Assembly: GCA_042088875.1 (NCBI GenBank)
Contig: JBELLF010000013.1
Coordinates: 1-23,236, forward strand
DNA length: 23,236 nt
Source of the DNA: Marisimplicoccus framensis_A
Lineage (GTDB): Bacteria > Bacteroidota > Bacteroidia > Flavobacteriales > Flavobacteriaceae
Direction: 5' to 3'
Shown: positions 6,393 through 13,213 of the stretch, piece after piece
How positions within the stretch are numbered: the stretch's first letter is position 1
Layout: each line of letters opens with the position of its first letter
The notes under the pieces: generated by a model
The model's input: only the letters and a program-made list of their open reading frames with translations
Told to the model about the DNA's origin: nothing
Databases searched by the model: none
Program-made: the position numbers and the translations under genes

Positions 6393-7410
6393 TATTAGAA
6401 GTCTTAGTGAAGATAAACTCTGTGAGTTCTTTGTAAAAAAAGGTTTTGATAGTTACAGAGGTAAACAAGTTTATGAATGGATATGGAAGAAGTCCTCATA
6501 TTCATTTGATAATATGACAAATATTTCAAAAGACTTAAGGCTTTTGCTTGATGAAAATTTTGTAATCAACCATATTGAAGTTGATAAGATTCAAAAGAGC
6601 TCAGACGGAACAATTAAAAATGCAATTAAATTATTTGATGATTTTACGGTTGAATCAGTTTTAATTCCGACTGATGACAGAACTACTGCTTGTGTATCTT
6701 CTCAAGTTGGATGTAGTCTTGACTGTAAGTTCTGTGCAACATCAAAACTTAAGAGAATGAGAAATTTAAATCCTGATGAGATTTATGATCAAGTTGTCAC
6801 TATTAATAATCAAAGTCTACAATATTTTAACCGCCCGCTTTCAAACATTGTATTTATGGGAATGGGCGAACCATTAATGAACTATAATAATCTTGTGAAA
6901 TCTATTGAAAAAATTTCCTCTGATAAAGGATTAAACATTTCCCAAAAAAGAATTGTTGTTTCAACATCTGGTATACCTAAGATGATTAAAAAACTAGCTG
7001 ATGAAAACCTTAAGGTAAATCTTGCATTATCTCTACACTCAGCAATTGAAGAAACTAGGAATAATATTATGCCATTTTCATCTAAATTTCCTCTAAACGA
7101 TGTTAAGGAATCTCTTGATTATTGGTACACAAAAACTAAAAGAAAAATTACATTCGAATATATTGTATGGAAAGGAATTAACGATAGTATTGAGCATATT
7201 GATGCCTTAGTTAAGTACTGTAAATCAATTACTTCAAAAGTAAATTTAATTGAGTATAATTCAATAGGTGATGAAGATTTTCAATCTGCTAGTCCAAATA
7301 TTATTAATCTATACAAGAATATATTAGAGAAGAATAAAATTACAGTAACAATTAGAAGGTCAAGAGGTAAAGATATTGATGCAGCTTGTGGTCAGTTAGC
7401 AAATAAGTAA
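6379..7410 (+). CDS. rlmN: Dual-specificity RNA methyltransferase RlmN
   Basis: Radical-SAM enzyme that methylates C2 of A2503 in 23S rRNA and A37 in some tRNAs. It has 343 residues, typical for Bacteroidota. The [4Fe-4S] cluster motif CxxxCxxC is at Cys112, Cys116 and Cys119 (GCSLDCKFC). Cys105 (ACVSS) and Cys337 (ACGQL near the C-terminus) match the two mechanistic cysteines of the family. GMGEPLMNY and ALSLHSA are the usual SAM-binding segments. Two ATGs are in tandem; 6382 (MKIDIRSLS) fits family N-termini as well as 6379. It starts inside the end of the GNAT gene. Confidence 0.95.
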   Translation: MMKIDIRSLSEDKLCEFFVKKGFDSYRGKQVYEWIWKKSSYSFDNMTNISKDLRLLLDENFVINHIEVDKIQKSSDGTIKNAIKLFDDFTVESVLIPTDDRTTACVSSQVGCSLDCKFCATSKLKRMRNLNPDEIYDQVVTINNQSLQYFNRPLSNIVFMGMGEPLMNYNNLVKSIEKISSDKGLNISQKRIVVSTSGIPKMIKKLADENLKVNLALSLHSAIEETRNNIMPFSSKFPLNDVKESLDYWYTKTKRKITFEYIVWKGINDSIEHIDALVKYCKSITSKVNLIEYNSIGDEDFQSASPNIINLYKNILEKNKITVTIRRSRGKDIDAACGQLANK

Positions 7411-7421
7411 CTTATTAATAT

Positions 7422-7592
7422 TTATTCAATTTTTAATAATTTTTCCTTTAGTTTATCTAACTTCATTTTTCTCCACCAAACTTTATTTTGTTCGCTTTGA
7501 GATCCTGTTCTATGGATTTTTTTCTTTAGTTTATTTATTTTCTTTCGAAGGTATGGTTTGTCGATTTTTATATAACTATAAGCTACGAAAAA
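7422..7592 (-). CDS. Possible short basic protein, open frame without ATG
   Basis: An open frame of 56 sense codons follows the four-TM gene on the minus strand and ends 11 bp from the rlmN stop. From about codon 9 it reads like real protein: KIDKPYLRKKINKLKKKIHR, then SQSEQNKVWWRKMKLDKLKE, a basic, helix-forming, coiled-coil-like stretch with two Trp. There is no ATG, GTG or TTG near its beginning; only ATA or other rare codons could start it, and the single internal ATG is near the end. It is either a small gene with a non-standard start, a gene broken by an indel at its 5' end, or chance. Tight spacing to its neighbours favours a real or recent gene. Confidence 0.3.
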   Translation of the reverse strand, partial: FFVAYSYIKIDKPYLRKKINKLKKKIHRTGSQSEQNKVWWRKMKLDKLKEKLLKIE

Positions 7593-7596
7593 TCAA

Positions 7597-7938
7597 TTAT
7601 TTTGACTTTCTGTTTTTTATGAAACTTCTTACAAATGCAATCATTGCAAGTAATGAAGTTGAAATCATAGCAATTACTCTATATAAACCAACTCCTCCTT
7701 GATCAAGTGATTTAGGAAGTCTCATACCAATTAAAGCCACAAGAATAATTAGTGTAGCTATCACAGCTATGTGAGAGAGTAATTTATTATTATTTTTAAT
7801 AGAATCTGATAGGCCAGCAAGTGTAGCTCCGAATAAAACCGGAATAAGTGCTGTTATTGAAAAGCTGTCAAAATACCCCCAAGTACCAAGTAATATTAGT
7901 GTTACAGCGTTGATTAAGTTAGCTTTATATGCATTCAT
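7597..7938 (-). CDS. Hypothetical four-TM membrane protein
   Basis: A 113-residue protein with about four hydrophobic segments (roughly 8-22, 26-44, 54-73 and 86-104) and a basic C-terminus (IKNRKSK). The second segment carries small residues (PVLFGATLAGL), giving a repeat-like look with the fourth. I do not recognise a named family; short four-TM proteins of this size are common in Flavobacteriia. It begins 2 bp after the DCC gene stop on the same strand, so it is the third gene of the DoxX-like/DCC operon. A role with those redox-related neighbours is only a guess. Confidence 0.7.
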   Translation of the reverse strand: MNAYKANLINAVTLILLGTWGYFDSFSITALIPVLFGATLAGLSDSIKNNNKLLSHIAVIATLIILVALIGMRLPKSLDQGGVGLYRVIAMISTSLLAMIAFVRSFIKNRKSK

Positions 7939-7940
7939 AT

Positions 7941-8282
7941 TTATTTGATTTTTCCAAATATATTATATCTATATCTAGCAATAAAATCATAGACAAGATT
8001 TCTGAAAAATTTTGGAAATATATTAACAATTAAGTAAGATATTTTAAAGTTTATTTTATTTAGAAGTATTCTGAGTGCATCTGACTTTTCGTATCGGATA
8101 TTTCCTTTTTCAACTATTACAGTATCTTTTTTATCAATATTTTCGTTAGATATAAATTTTAGGCAATTATCCTTATCATTTTTTTTTGCAATTTTAACAG
8201 CAACATTACACAAACGACAGTTTATGTCATAGTAAACATTTAGTTTTTCAGACACTTGATTATTTTTTTGTTGAGTAGGCAA
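7941..8282 (-). CDS. DCC-family (DUF393) thiol-disulfide oxidoreductase
   Basis: Small thioredoxin-like protein of 113 residues. The DCC signature is seen as YYDINCRLC with Asp19, Cys22 and Cys25, a CxxC pair after a D. The C-terminal segment YDFIARYRYNIFGK is characteristic of the family. The reaction is presumed dithiol/disulfide exchange; the partner is unknown. Its first 23 bp overlap the end of the DoxX-like gene, and the four-TM gene follows 2 bp after its stop. DoxX-like membrane proteins and DCC proteins are often neighbours, which fits a membrane-linked thiol redox role. Confidence 0.85.
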   Translation of the reverse strand: MPTQQKNNQVSEKLNVYYDINCRLCNVAVKIAKKNDKDNCLKFISNENIDKKDTVIVEKGNIRYEKSDALRILLNKINFKISYLIVNIFPKFFRNLVYDFIARYRYNIFGKIK

Positions 8283-8628
8283 TAATTAAACAACTTACGA
8301 GCATAACAGAAGCTGGCATAGATTTTATTATCTCATCTCCAACACTAAAATGCATGTATACTGCAACTAACATCATAATTGCAATACCAAGTGAGGAGAT
8401 TAATTTAAGTTTATTGAAAAATATGCTTAGTAATAAAAGTATTGCTAATGATACTTTTATTATTCCAATGGCCATGAAATAATCACCAAGTCCATAGATT
8501 TCGAATTCCTCCATCAAATTGGCTGCATCGCCTCCTCTGTATGATGTGTTTCTGCCAGATCTAAAAAGCCATACGTTAACAACTGTTAGTCCTACAAAAA
8601 TGGAAAGTATATTAGAAATAAGTTTCAT
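8260..8628 (-). CDS. DoxX-like membrane protein
   Basis: A 122-residue integral membrane protein with four hydrophobic segments (about 4-22, 50-70, 76-93 and 105-118). Conserved-looking polar patches are GRNTSYRGGDAANLMEEF at 25-42 after TM1 and MHFSVGDEIIKSMPAS at 92-107, matching what I recall of DoxX-like/DoxX_2 proteins (MHxKVxDPLKKSLPA type). The family's biochemical role is poorly defined; some members are tied to sulfur or thiol redox. It leads a three-gene minus-strand operon with DCC and the four-TM protein and is divergent from tuf across a 229-bp gap. Confidence 0.75.
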   Translation of the reverse strand: MKLISNILSIFVGLTVVNVWLFRSGRNTSYRGGDAANLMEEFEIYGLGDYFMAIGIIKVSLAILLLLSIFFNKLKLISSLGIAIMMLVAVYMHFSVGDEIIKSMPASVMLVSCLIIAYSTKK

Positions 8629-8815
8629 TCTTTAAGCTTTAATTACATGAATTTAGTAATAATTTTTTTGATTAGACAAAAGTTTTAAGTCTTAAATTAT
8701 TTAAAATTTTTCTTCATTTTATGTTTCTTTAAAGCACAGTAAATATTGAAAATAGCATTTTTTTTAGATTATAAAAAAAAAAAGATAAATAGGTTATTTT
8801 TTTAGAAAAATATTA

Positions 8816-8823
8816 TAAATTTG
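8816..8823 (+). promoter_or_regulatory. Bacteroidota-type -7 promoter box before tuf
   Basis: TAAATTTG followed by C is an exact match to the TAnnTTTG consensus. It sits in a very A/T-rich stretch 34 bp before the tuf ATG, which would give a leader of about 25-30 nt. The -33 region around 8791-8797 (GGTTATT) is weak. Position before the first gene of a highly expressed operon supports the call. Confidence 0.6.
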
Positions 8824-8857
8824 CACCTCGTAAAAAAAACAAGAAAAATATACTGTT

Positions 8858-10045
8858 ATGGCTAAAGAAAATTTTGATAGATCGAAACCCCATTTAAATA
8901 TTGGTACTATCGGTCACGTTGATCACGGAAAAACTACTCTTACTGCAGCAATTACAAAGGTTTTAGCTGACGCTGGTTTGTCAGAAGCTAGAAGTTTTGA
9001 TTCAATTGATAATGCACCTGAGGAAAAAGAACGTGGTATTACAATTAATACATCACATGTTGAATATCAGACAGCTAATCGTCACTATGCTCACGTAGAT
9101 TGTCCAGGTCACGCTGATTATGTAAAGAACATGGTTACTGGTGCTGCTCAAATGGATGGTGCAATTCTGGTTGTTGCTGCAACTGATGGACCTATGCCGC
9201 AAACAAGAGAGCACATATTATTAGGAAGACAAGTTGGTGTTCCAAGAATTGTTGCATTTTTAAATAAGGCAGATATGGTAGATGACGAAGAACTTCTTGA
9301 ATTAGTTGAAATGGAAGTTAGAGATCTTTTATCATTCTATGACTACGATGGAGATAATACTCCTGTAGTTCTTGGTTCTGCTCTTGGAGCTCTTAACGGA
9401 GAGCAAAAATGGGTTGATAGCGTAATGAAATTGATGGAATCTGTTGATGCTTGGATTGAACTTCCTAAAAGAGATATTGATAAAGACTTTTTGATGCCTA
9501 TAGAAGATGTATTCTCTATTACTGGTAGAGGAACAGTTGCTACTGGTAGAATTGAATCTGGTATTGCTAACAGTGGTGATGAAGTAGATATTATTGGGAT
9601 GGGAGCTGAAAAGCTTAAATCAACAATAACAGGTATCGAGATGTTTAGAAAAATTCTTGACAAAGGTGAAGCTGGTGATAATGCAGGAATTCTGTTAAGA
9701 GGTATTGAAAAAACTGATATTTCAAGAGGTATGGTTATTTGTAAACCAGGATCAGTTACTCCTCACTCAAAGTTTAAAGCTGAGGTGTATATCTTGAAAA
9801 AAGAAGAAGGTGGTCGTCATACTCCATTCCACAACAATTATCGCCCTCAGTTCTATGTAAGAACTACTGATGTTACAGGTAATATTGTGCTTCCTGATGG
9901 TGTAGAGATGGTGATGCCGGGTGACAACTTAACTATTGAGGTTGAGTTAATTTCACCTATTGCTCTAAACGTTGGACTAAGATTTGCTATCCGTGAAGGT
10001 GGAAGAACCGTCGGTGCAGGTCAGGTGACAGAACTTTTAGACTAA
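8858..10045 (+). CDS. tuf: Elongation factor Tu
   Basis: GTPase that delivers aminoacyl-tRNA to the ribosomal A site; 395 residues, full length. The G domain carries GHVDHGKT (P loop, from residue 19), RGITI in switch I, DCPGH in switch II, NKAD for guanine recognition, and SAL. Domains II and III follow with the usual RGTVATGRIESG, GGRHTPF and the C-terminal EGGRTVGAGQV. It heads the tuf-trnW-secE-nusG-rpl-rpo cluster, as in most flavobacteria, with a clear TAnnTTTG box upstream. Nothing in the motifs suggests a defective or specialised copy. Confidence 0.98.
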   Translation: MAKENFDRSKPHLNIGTIGHVDHGKTTLTAAITKVLADAGLSEARSFDSIDNAPEEKERGITINTSHVEYQTANRHYAHVDCPGHADYVKNMVTGAAQMDGAILVVAATDGPMPQTREHILLGRQVGVPRIVAFLNKADMVDDEELLELVEMEVRDLLSFYDYDGDNTPVVLGSALGALNGEQKWVDSVMKLMESVDAWIELPKRDIDKDFLMPIEDVFSITGRGTVATGRIESGIANSGDEVDIIGMGAEKLKSTITGIEMFRKILDKGEAGDNAGILLRGIEKTDISRGMVICKPGSVTPHSKFKAEVYILKKEEGGRHTPFHNNYRPQFYVRTTDVTGNIVLPDGVEMVMPGDNLTIEVELISPIALNVGLRFAIREGGRTVGAGQVTELLD

Positions 10046-10113
10046 TAAAACAAAGTTTAATTAACTCTAAGGGTGTCTTGTTGTTAGCATGATACCTTTT
10101 GTGTAAAATATAA

Positions 10114-10186
10114 ACGGGTTTAGCTCAGTTGGTAGAGCACTGGTCTCCAAAACCAGGTGTCGGGAGTTCGAGTCTCTCAACCCGTG
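10114..10186 (+). tRNA. tRNA-Trp (anticodon CCA)
   Basis: The acceptor ACGGGTT pairs with AACCCGT (10179-10185), and the discriminator is G. The anticodon stem CTGGT pairs with ACCAG around loop CTCCAAA, giving anticodon CCA at 10147-10149. CCA-3' is not encoded. It lies between tuf and secE, 10 bp before the secE ATG, the usual Bacteroidota arrangement, so it is probably cut from the operon transcript. Confidence 0.97.
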
Positions 10187-10196
10187 CACAAATAAG

Positions 10197-10391
10197 ATGA
10201 CGTCGATTATAAACTTTATTAAGGAATCTGTAACAGAACTGAGGGATAATGTCAAATGGACACCCCGTTCAGAGTTGTTAAATCTATCTGCTTTGGTAAT
10301 AGTTTTTTCAGTAATTTTCTCTTTAGCTATTTGGGGTGCTGATTCAATATTATCTAGAGTAGTAAAATTATATTTTAATCTAATTGGATAA
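10197..10391 (+). CDS. secE: Preprotein translocase subunit SecE
   Basis: Essential inner-membrane SecE subunit of the SecYEG channel. The 64 residues are the short, single-TM form common outside gammaproteobacteria. The conserved amphipathic helix and hinge appear as ESVTELRDNVKWTPRSEL (10-27), and one membrane segment spans about 30-47. nusG starts on the very next base after the stop, so translation is probably coupled. Confidence 0.95.
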   Translation: MTSIINFIKESVTELRDNVKWTPRSELLNLSALVIVFSVIFSLAIWGADSILSRVVKLYFNLIG

Positions 10392-10943
10392 ATGGTGGAA
10401 GTTGTTGAAAAAAAATGGTATGTAATTAGAGCTGTAACTGGTCAGGAGGTTAAGATAAAAGACTATATATTAACTGAAGTTACAAGGGTTGGTTTGGACA
10501 AACAAATAGAAGAGATGTTAGTTCCAACTGAAAAAGTTGTCCAAATAAGAAAAGGGAAGAAAGTTTCAAAAGAAAAAACATATTTTCCTGGCTACATAAT
10601 GATGAAGGCTGATATATCAGGTGAGATTCTCCATGTAATTAAATCTGTAACCAATGTATTGGGATTTCTTGGAGAGACCAAAGGTGGTGAACCTATCCCC
10701 CTTAGGCAGTCAGAAGTTTTAAGAATGTTAGGTAAAGTAGATGAATTAGCAATTTCAGGAGAACAAATAAACATTCCATTTACGGTAGGTGAAAGTGTAA
10801 AAGTAATAGATGGACCATTTAATGGTTTTATGGGTTCAATTGATGTTGTGAATGAAGAAAAAAGAAAGTTAGAGGTTATGGTTAAGATTTTTGGAAGGAA
10901 AACTCCTCTTGAATTAAGTTACATGCAAGTTGAAAAATTATAA
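10392..10943 (+). CDS. nusG: Transcription elongation/antitermination factor NusG
   Basis: NusG of 183 residues, which binds RNA polymerase and links it to ribosomes or Rho. The NGN domain begins with KKWYVIRAVTGQE and includes YFPGYIMMKAD (about residues 62-72). The KOW domain is at about 128-183 (GESVKVIDGPFNGFMGSI). It lies directly after secE, with rplK 2 bp downstream. The start is the first ATG after the secE stop; the second residue is Val and no alternative start improves it. Confidence 0.96.
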   Translation: MVEVVEKKWYVIRAVTGQEVKIKDYILTEVTRVGLDKQIEEMLVPTEKVVQIRKGKKVSKEKTYFPGYIMMKADISGEILHVIKSVTNVLGFLGETKGGEPIPLRQSEVLRMLGKVDELAISGEQINIPFTVGESVKVIDGPFNGFMGSIDVVNEEKRKLEVMVKIFGRKTPLELSYMQVEKL

Positions 10944-10945
10944 AT

Positions 10946-11389
10946 ATGGCAAAGGAAGTAGATAAAGTTTTAAAATTACAAATTAGAGGAGGTGCAGCTA
11001 ATCCTTCTCCACCGGTCGGACCTGCGTTAGGTGCTGCTGGTGTTAATATTATGGATTTTTGTCAGCAATTTAATTCAAGAAGTCAAGATAAACCTGGTAA
11101 AATTCTTCCTGTTGTCGTTAGTGTATATAAAGACAAGAGTTTTGATTTTTTAATTAAAACTCCCCCAGCAGCTGTTCAGCTTCTTGAAGCATCAAAAGCT
11201 AAAAAAGGATCTGGGGAACCCAACAGAGAAAAAGTTGCTACAGTTTCATGGGATCAAGTAAAGAAAATCGCAGAGGATAAAATGGTAGATCTGAACGCAT
11301 TTACTGTTAATTCAGCTATGAAAATGGTTGCAGGTACAGCAAGGTCAATGGGTATTAAAGTTAATGGTGGTGAACCTCCAACAGAATAA
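10946..11389 (+). CDS. rplK: 50S ribosomal protein L11
   Basis: L11, 147 residues, a component of the GTPase-associated centre of the large subunit. The N-terminal domain shows the Pro-rich switch (ANPSPPVGPALGAAGVNIMDF); the C-terminal RNA-binding domain contains VNSAMKMVAGTARSMGI. Length and order are canonical. It is separated from rplA by 3 bp. I saw no L1-binding mimic hairpin upstream, because nusG ends only 2 bp before it. Confidence 0.97.
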   Translation: MAKEVDKVLKLQIRGGAANPSPPVGPALGAAGVNIMDFCQQFNSRSQDKPGKILPVVVSVYKDKSFDFLIKTPPAAVQLLEASKAKKGSGEPNREKVATVSWDQVKKIAEDKMVDLNAFTVNSAMKMVAGTARSMGIKVNGGEPPTE

Positions 11390-11392
11390 ATT

Positions 11393-12082
11393 ATGTCAAA
11401 GCTTACAAAAAATAGAAAAATTTCAATTGAAAAGGTAGATACAGAAAAGTCTTATAGCTTAGAAGAGGCATCTTCTTTAGTTAAAGAAATTACAACTACT
11501 AAATTTGATTCCTCAGTTGATCTTGCAATTAGACTTGGTGTTGATCCAAGAAAAGCTAATGAAATGGTAAGAGGAGTTGTATCTCTTCCACATGGTACAG
11601 GTAAATCATTAAAATTATTAGCCTTAGTAACACCAGATAAAGAAGACGAAGCTAAGAAAGCTGGTGCTGATTTAGTAGGTCTTGATGACTACATTGAAAA
11701 AATTAAGAAGGGATGGGTTGATATTGATGTAATTGTAACTATGCCAAGTGTTATGGGCAAACTGGGACCTTTAGGAAAAGTTTTAGGTCCAAGAGGACTT
11801 ATGCCTAACCCTAAGACTGGAACTGTTACAATGGATATAGCCAAGGCTATCTCTGATATTAAGGGTGGTAAGATTGACTTTAAAGTTGATAAAACTGGCA
11901 TAGTTCACGCATCTGTTGGTAAGGTCTCTTTCACTGCGGATAAAATAAAAGATAATGCAAATGAGTTAATAAAGACAATTGTTAAGCTTAAACCATCATC
12001 TGCAAAAGGGACATATATTAAAAGTATTTCAATGTCTAGCACTATGAGTCCGGGGATTGCAATTGATTCTAAATTTGAATAA
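11393..12082 (+). CDS. rplA: 50S ribosomal protein L1
   Basis: L1 of the ribosomal L1 stalk, 229 residues, full length. Recognisable blocks are KFDSSVDLAIRLGVDPRKA (near 38-56), GTGKSLKL, and the hallmark GPLGKVLGPRGLMPNPKTGT (about residues 125-144). It binds 23S rRNA near the E site and often represses its own operon. No obvious operator is visible here. rplJ starts 2 bp after its stop. Confidence 0.97.
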   Translation: MSKLTKNRKISIEKVDTEKSYSLEEASSLVKEITTTKFDSSVDLAIRLGVDPRKANEMVRGVVSLPHGTGKSLKLLALVTPDKEDEAKKAGADLVGLDDYIEKIKKGWVDIDVIVTMPSVMGKLGPLGKVLGPRGLMPNPKTGTVTMDIAKAISDIKGGKIDFKVDKTGIVHASVGKVSFTADKIKDNANELIKTIVKLKPSSAKGTYIKSISMSSTMSPGIAIDSKFE

Positions 12083-12084
12083 TA

Positions 12085-12723
12085 ATGAATAAAGAAGAAA
12101 AAGTTAAAGTTGTTGAAGAACTTAAGAGCCAGTTAAATGATTACAAATCAATCTATTTAACTGATATTGCCGGACTTGATGCTATGCAGACCTCTAAGCT
12201 TAGAAGAGAGTGCTTTAACTCTAATGTAAAACTTTCTGTTGTAAAGAATACCTTCTTAGAAAGAGCAATGTCTGAATCGGAAACTGATTTTGGAGAATTA
12301 AAGGAGTTGCTAAAAGGTAATACAACTATAATGTTGTCAGAATCTGGAAATAGCCCAGCTAAGGTTATCAAGAAATTAAGAAAAGGCAGTGAAAAGCCAA
12401 TCCTAAAAGGTGCATTTGTTGACGAGGCGATATACATTGGTGATGATCAAATTGAAGCGTTATTTAACCTTAAATCAAAAGAAGAAGTTATAGGTGACAT
12501 TATTGCTCTTCTTCAGTCACCTGCTAAAAATATTATTTCAGCTCTTAAATCAAGTAGTGGAAAAATTGCAGGTCTTGTTAAAACATTAAGTGAAAATCCG
12601 ATAGATGGTGAAAAAGCAAATGAACCTGCAGCAGAGAAGACTAAGGTAGATGAACCTGCAGCAGAAGAAAGTAAATCAGAGGAACAAACCTCTGAAGACG
12701 AATCTAATGATGAGTCTAAATAA
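12085..12723 (+). CDS. rplJ: 50S ribosomal protein L10 with acidic C-terminal tail
   Basis: L10 anchors the L7/L12 dimers on the ribosomal stalk. Residues 1-170 form the normal protein: an N-terminal rRNA-binding domain with YLTDIAGLDAMQ and VVKNTFLERAM, then the long helix carrying L12 (about 130-170, SPAKNIISALKSSSGKIAGL). About 42 extra residues follow, rich in Glu, Ser, Lys and Ala and ending ESNDESK, which makes the protein 212 long against roughly 165-180 for most L10 proteins. The tail carries two near-identical ten-residue units (NEPAAEKTKV, DEPAAEESKS) and is probably disordered. rplA ends 2 bp upstream; rplL follows after 35 bp. Confidence 0.95.
   Translation: MNKEEKVKVVEELKSQLNDYKSIYLTDIAGLDAMQTSKLRRECFNSNVKLSVVKNTFLERAMSESETDFGELKELLKGNTTIMLSESGNSPAKVIKKLRKGSEKPILKGAFVDEAIYIGDDQIEALFNLKSKEEVIGDIIALLQSPAKNIISALKSSSGKIAGLVKTLSENPIDGEKANEPAAEKTKVDEPAAEESKSEEQTSEDESNDESK
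12619..12678 (+). repeat. Tandem 30-bp repeat in the rplJ tail
   Basis: Two adjacent 30-bp units (12619-12648 and 12649-12678) encode NEPAAEKTKV and DEPAAEESKS. The identical core ATGAACCTGCAGCAGA recurs exactly 30 bp apart. The 13-mer GAACCTGCAGCAG occurs here twice (12622, 12652) and a third time at 12855 in the Ala-rich hinge of rplL. A third, degenerate unit may follow (EEQTSEDESN). Confidence 0.8.
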
Positions 12724-12758
12724 AAGTTAAGTATAATTAATAATTTAAAACTCTAATA

Positions 12759-13139
12759 ATGGCAGATCTAAAAAAAGTCGCAGAACAGTTAGTCGGTTTA
12801 ACAGTTAAGGAAGTTAACGAACTTGCTGATATTCTTAAAGATGAATATGGTATCGAACCTGCAGCAGCAGCAGCAGTAGCGGTAGCATCAGGTCCTGCTG
12901 CTGGTGGGGATGATTCAGGTGATGCAAAATCAGAATTTGATGTTGTATTAAAATCACCTGGTGGTTCAAAACTTGCGGTAGTAAAGTTGGTTAAGGAGTT
13001 AACAGGTCTTGGGTTAAAAGAAGCCAAAGATCTTGTTGACAACACTCCAAGCTCAATCAAAGAAGCAGTATCTAAAGATGATGCTGAAGGACTAAAGAAA
13101 TCACTTGAAGAAGCTGGAGCCGAGGTTGAACTTAAGTAA
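12759..13139 (+). CDS. rplL: 50S ribosomal protein L7/L12
   Basis: Multicopy stalk protein of 126 residues that recruits translation GTPases. The N-terminal dimerisation domain (1-30) is followed by an Ala/Gly-rich flexible hinge (EPAAAAAVAVASGPAAGGDDS, about 33-53) and the C-terminal factor-binding domain (about 55-126) with KLAVVKLVKELTGLGLKEAK, the conserved EF-G/EF-Tu binding helix, ending in AEVELK. The order after rplJ is canonical. The hinge shares a 13-bp DNA word with the repeats in the preceding rplJ tail. A strong hairpin lies after its stop. Confidence 0.97.
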   Translation: MADLKKVAEQLVGLTVKEVNELADILKDEYGIEPAAAAAVAVASGPAAGGDDSGDAKSEFDVVLKSPGGSKLAVVKLVKELTGLGLKEAKDLVDNTPSSIKEAVSKDDAEGLKKSLEEAGAEVELK

Positions 13140-13158
13140 ATTAAAATAACCTCATTTT

Positions 13159-13187
13159 TAGGCTTTTAGATAAATTCTAAAGGCCTA
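13159..13187 (+). terminator. rplL-rpoB intergenic hairpin, possible attenuator
   Basis: TAGGCTTTTAGA (13159-13170) and TCTAAAGGCCTA (13176-13187) form a 12-bp stem with one G-T pair and the 5-nt loop TAAAT. The stem is followed by TACTTGTTTG rather than a true T-run, so full termination is unlikely. Its place 26 bp before the rpoB ATG suggests partial termination or RNA processing that lowers rpoBC expression relative to the ribosomal genes, as is known for this junction in E. coli. That role is inferred. Confidence 0.6.
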
Positions 13188-13213
13188 TACTTGTTTGAAC
13201 TAAACTCTAAACT

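Noticed and set aside
7412..7445. TTATTAA ... TTAATAA with a T-run after rlmN as a terminator
   Set aside because: Seven A-T pairs around a 14-nt loop are too weak, and the stretch may be coding on the other strand.
10065..10105. Imperfect hairpin (AAGGGTGTC / GATACCTT) between tuf and tRNA-Trp as a terminator
   Set aside because: The stem has a bulge and a G-T pair, the loop is long and no T-tract follows. Read-through into trnW-secE is expected.
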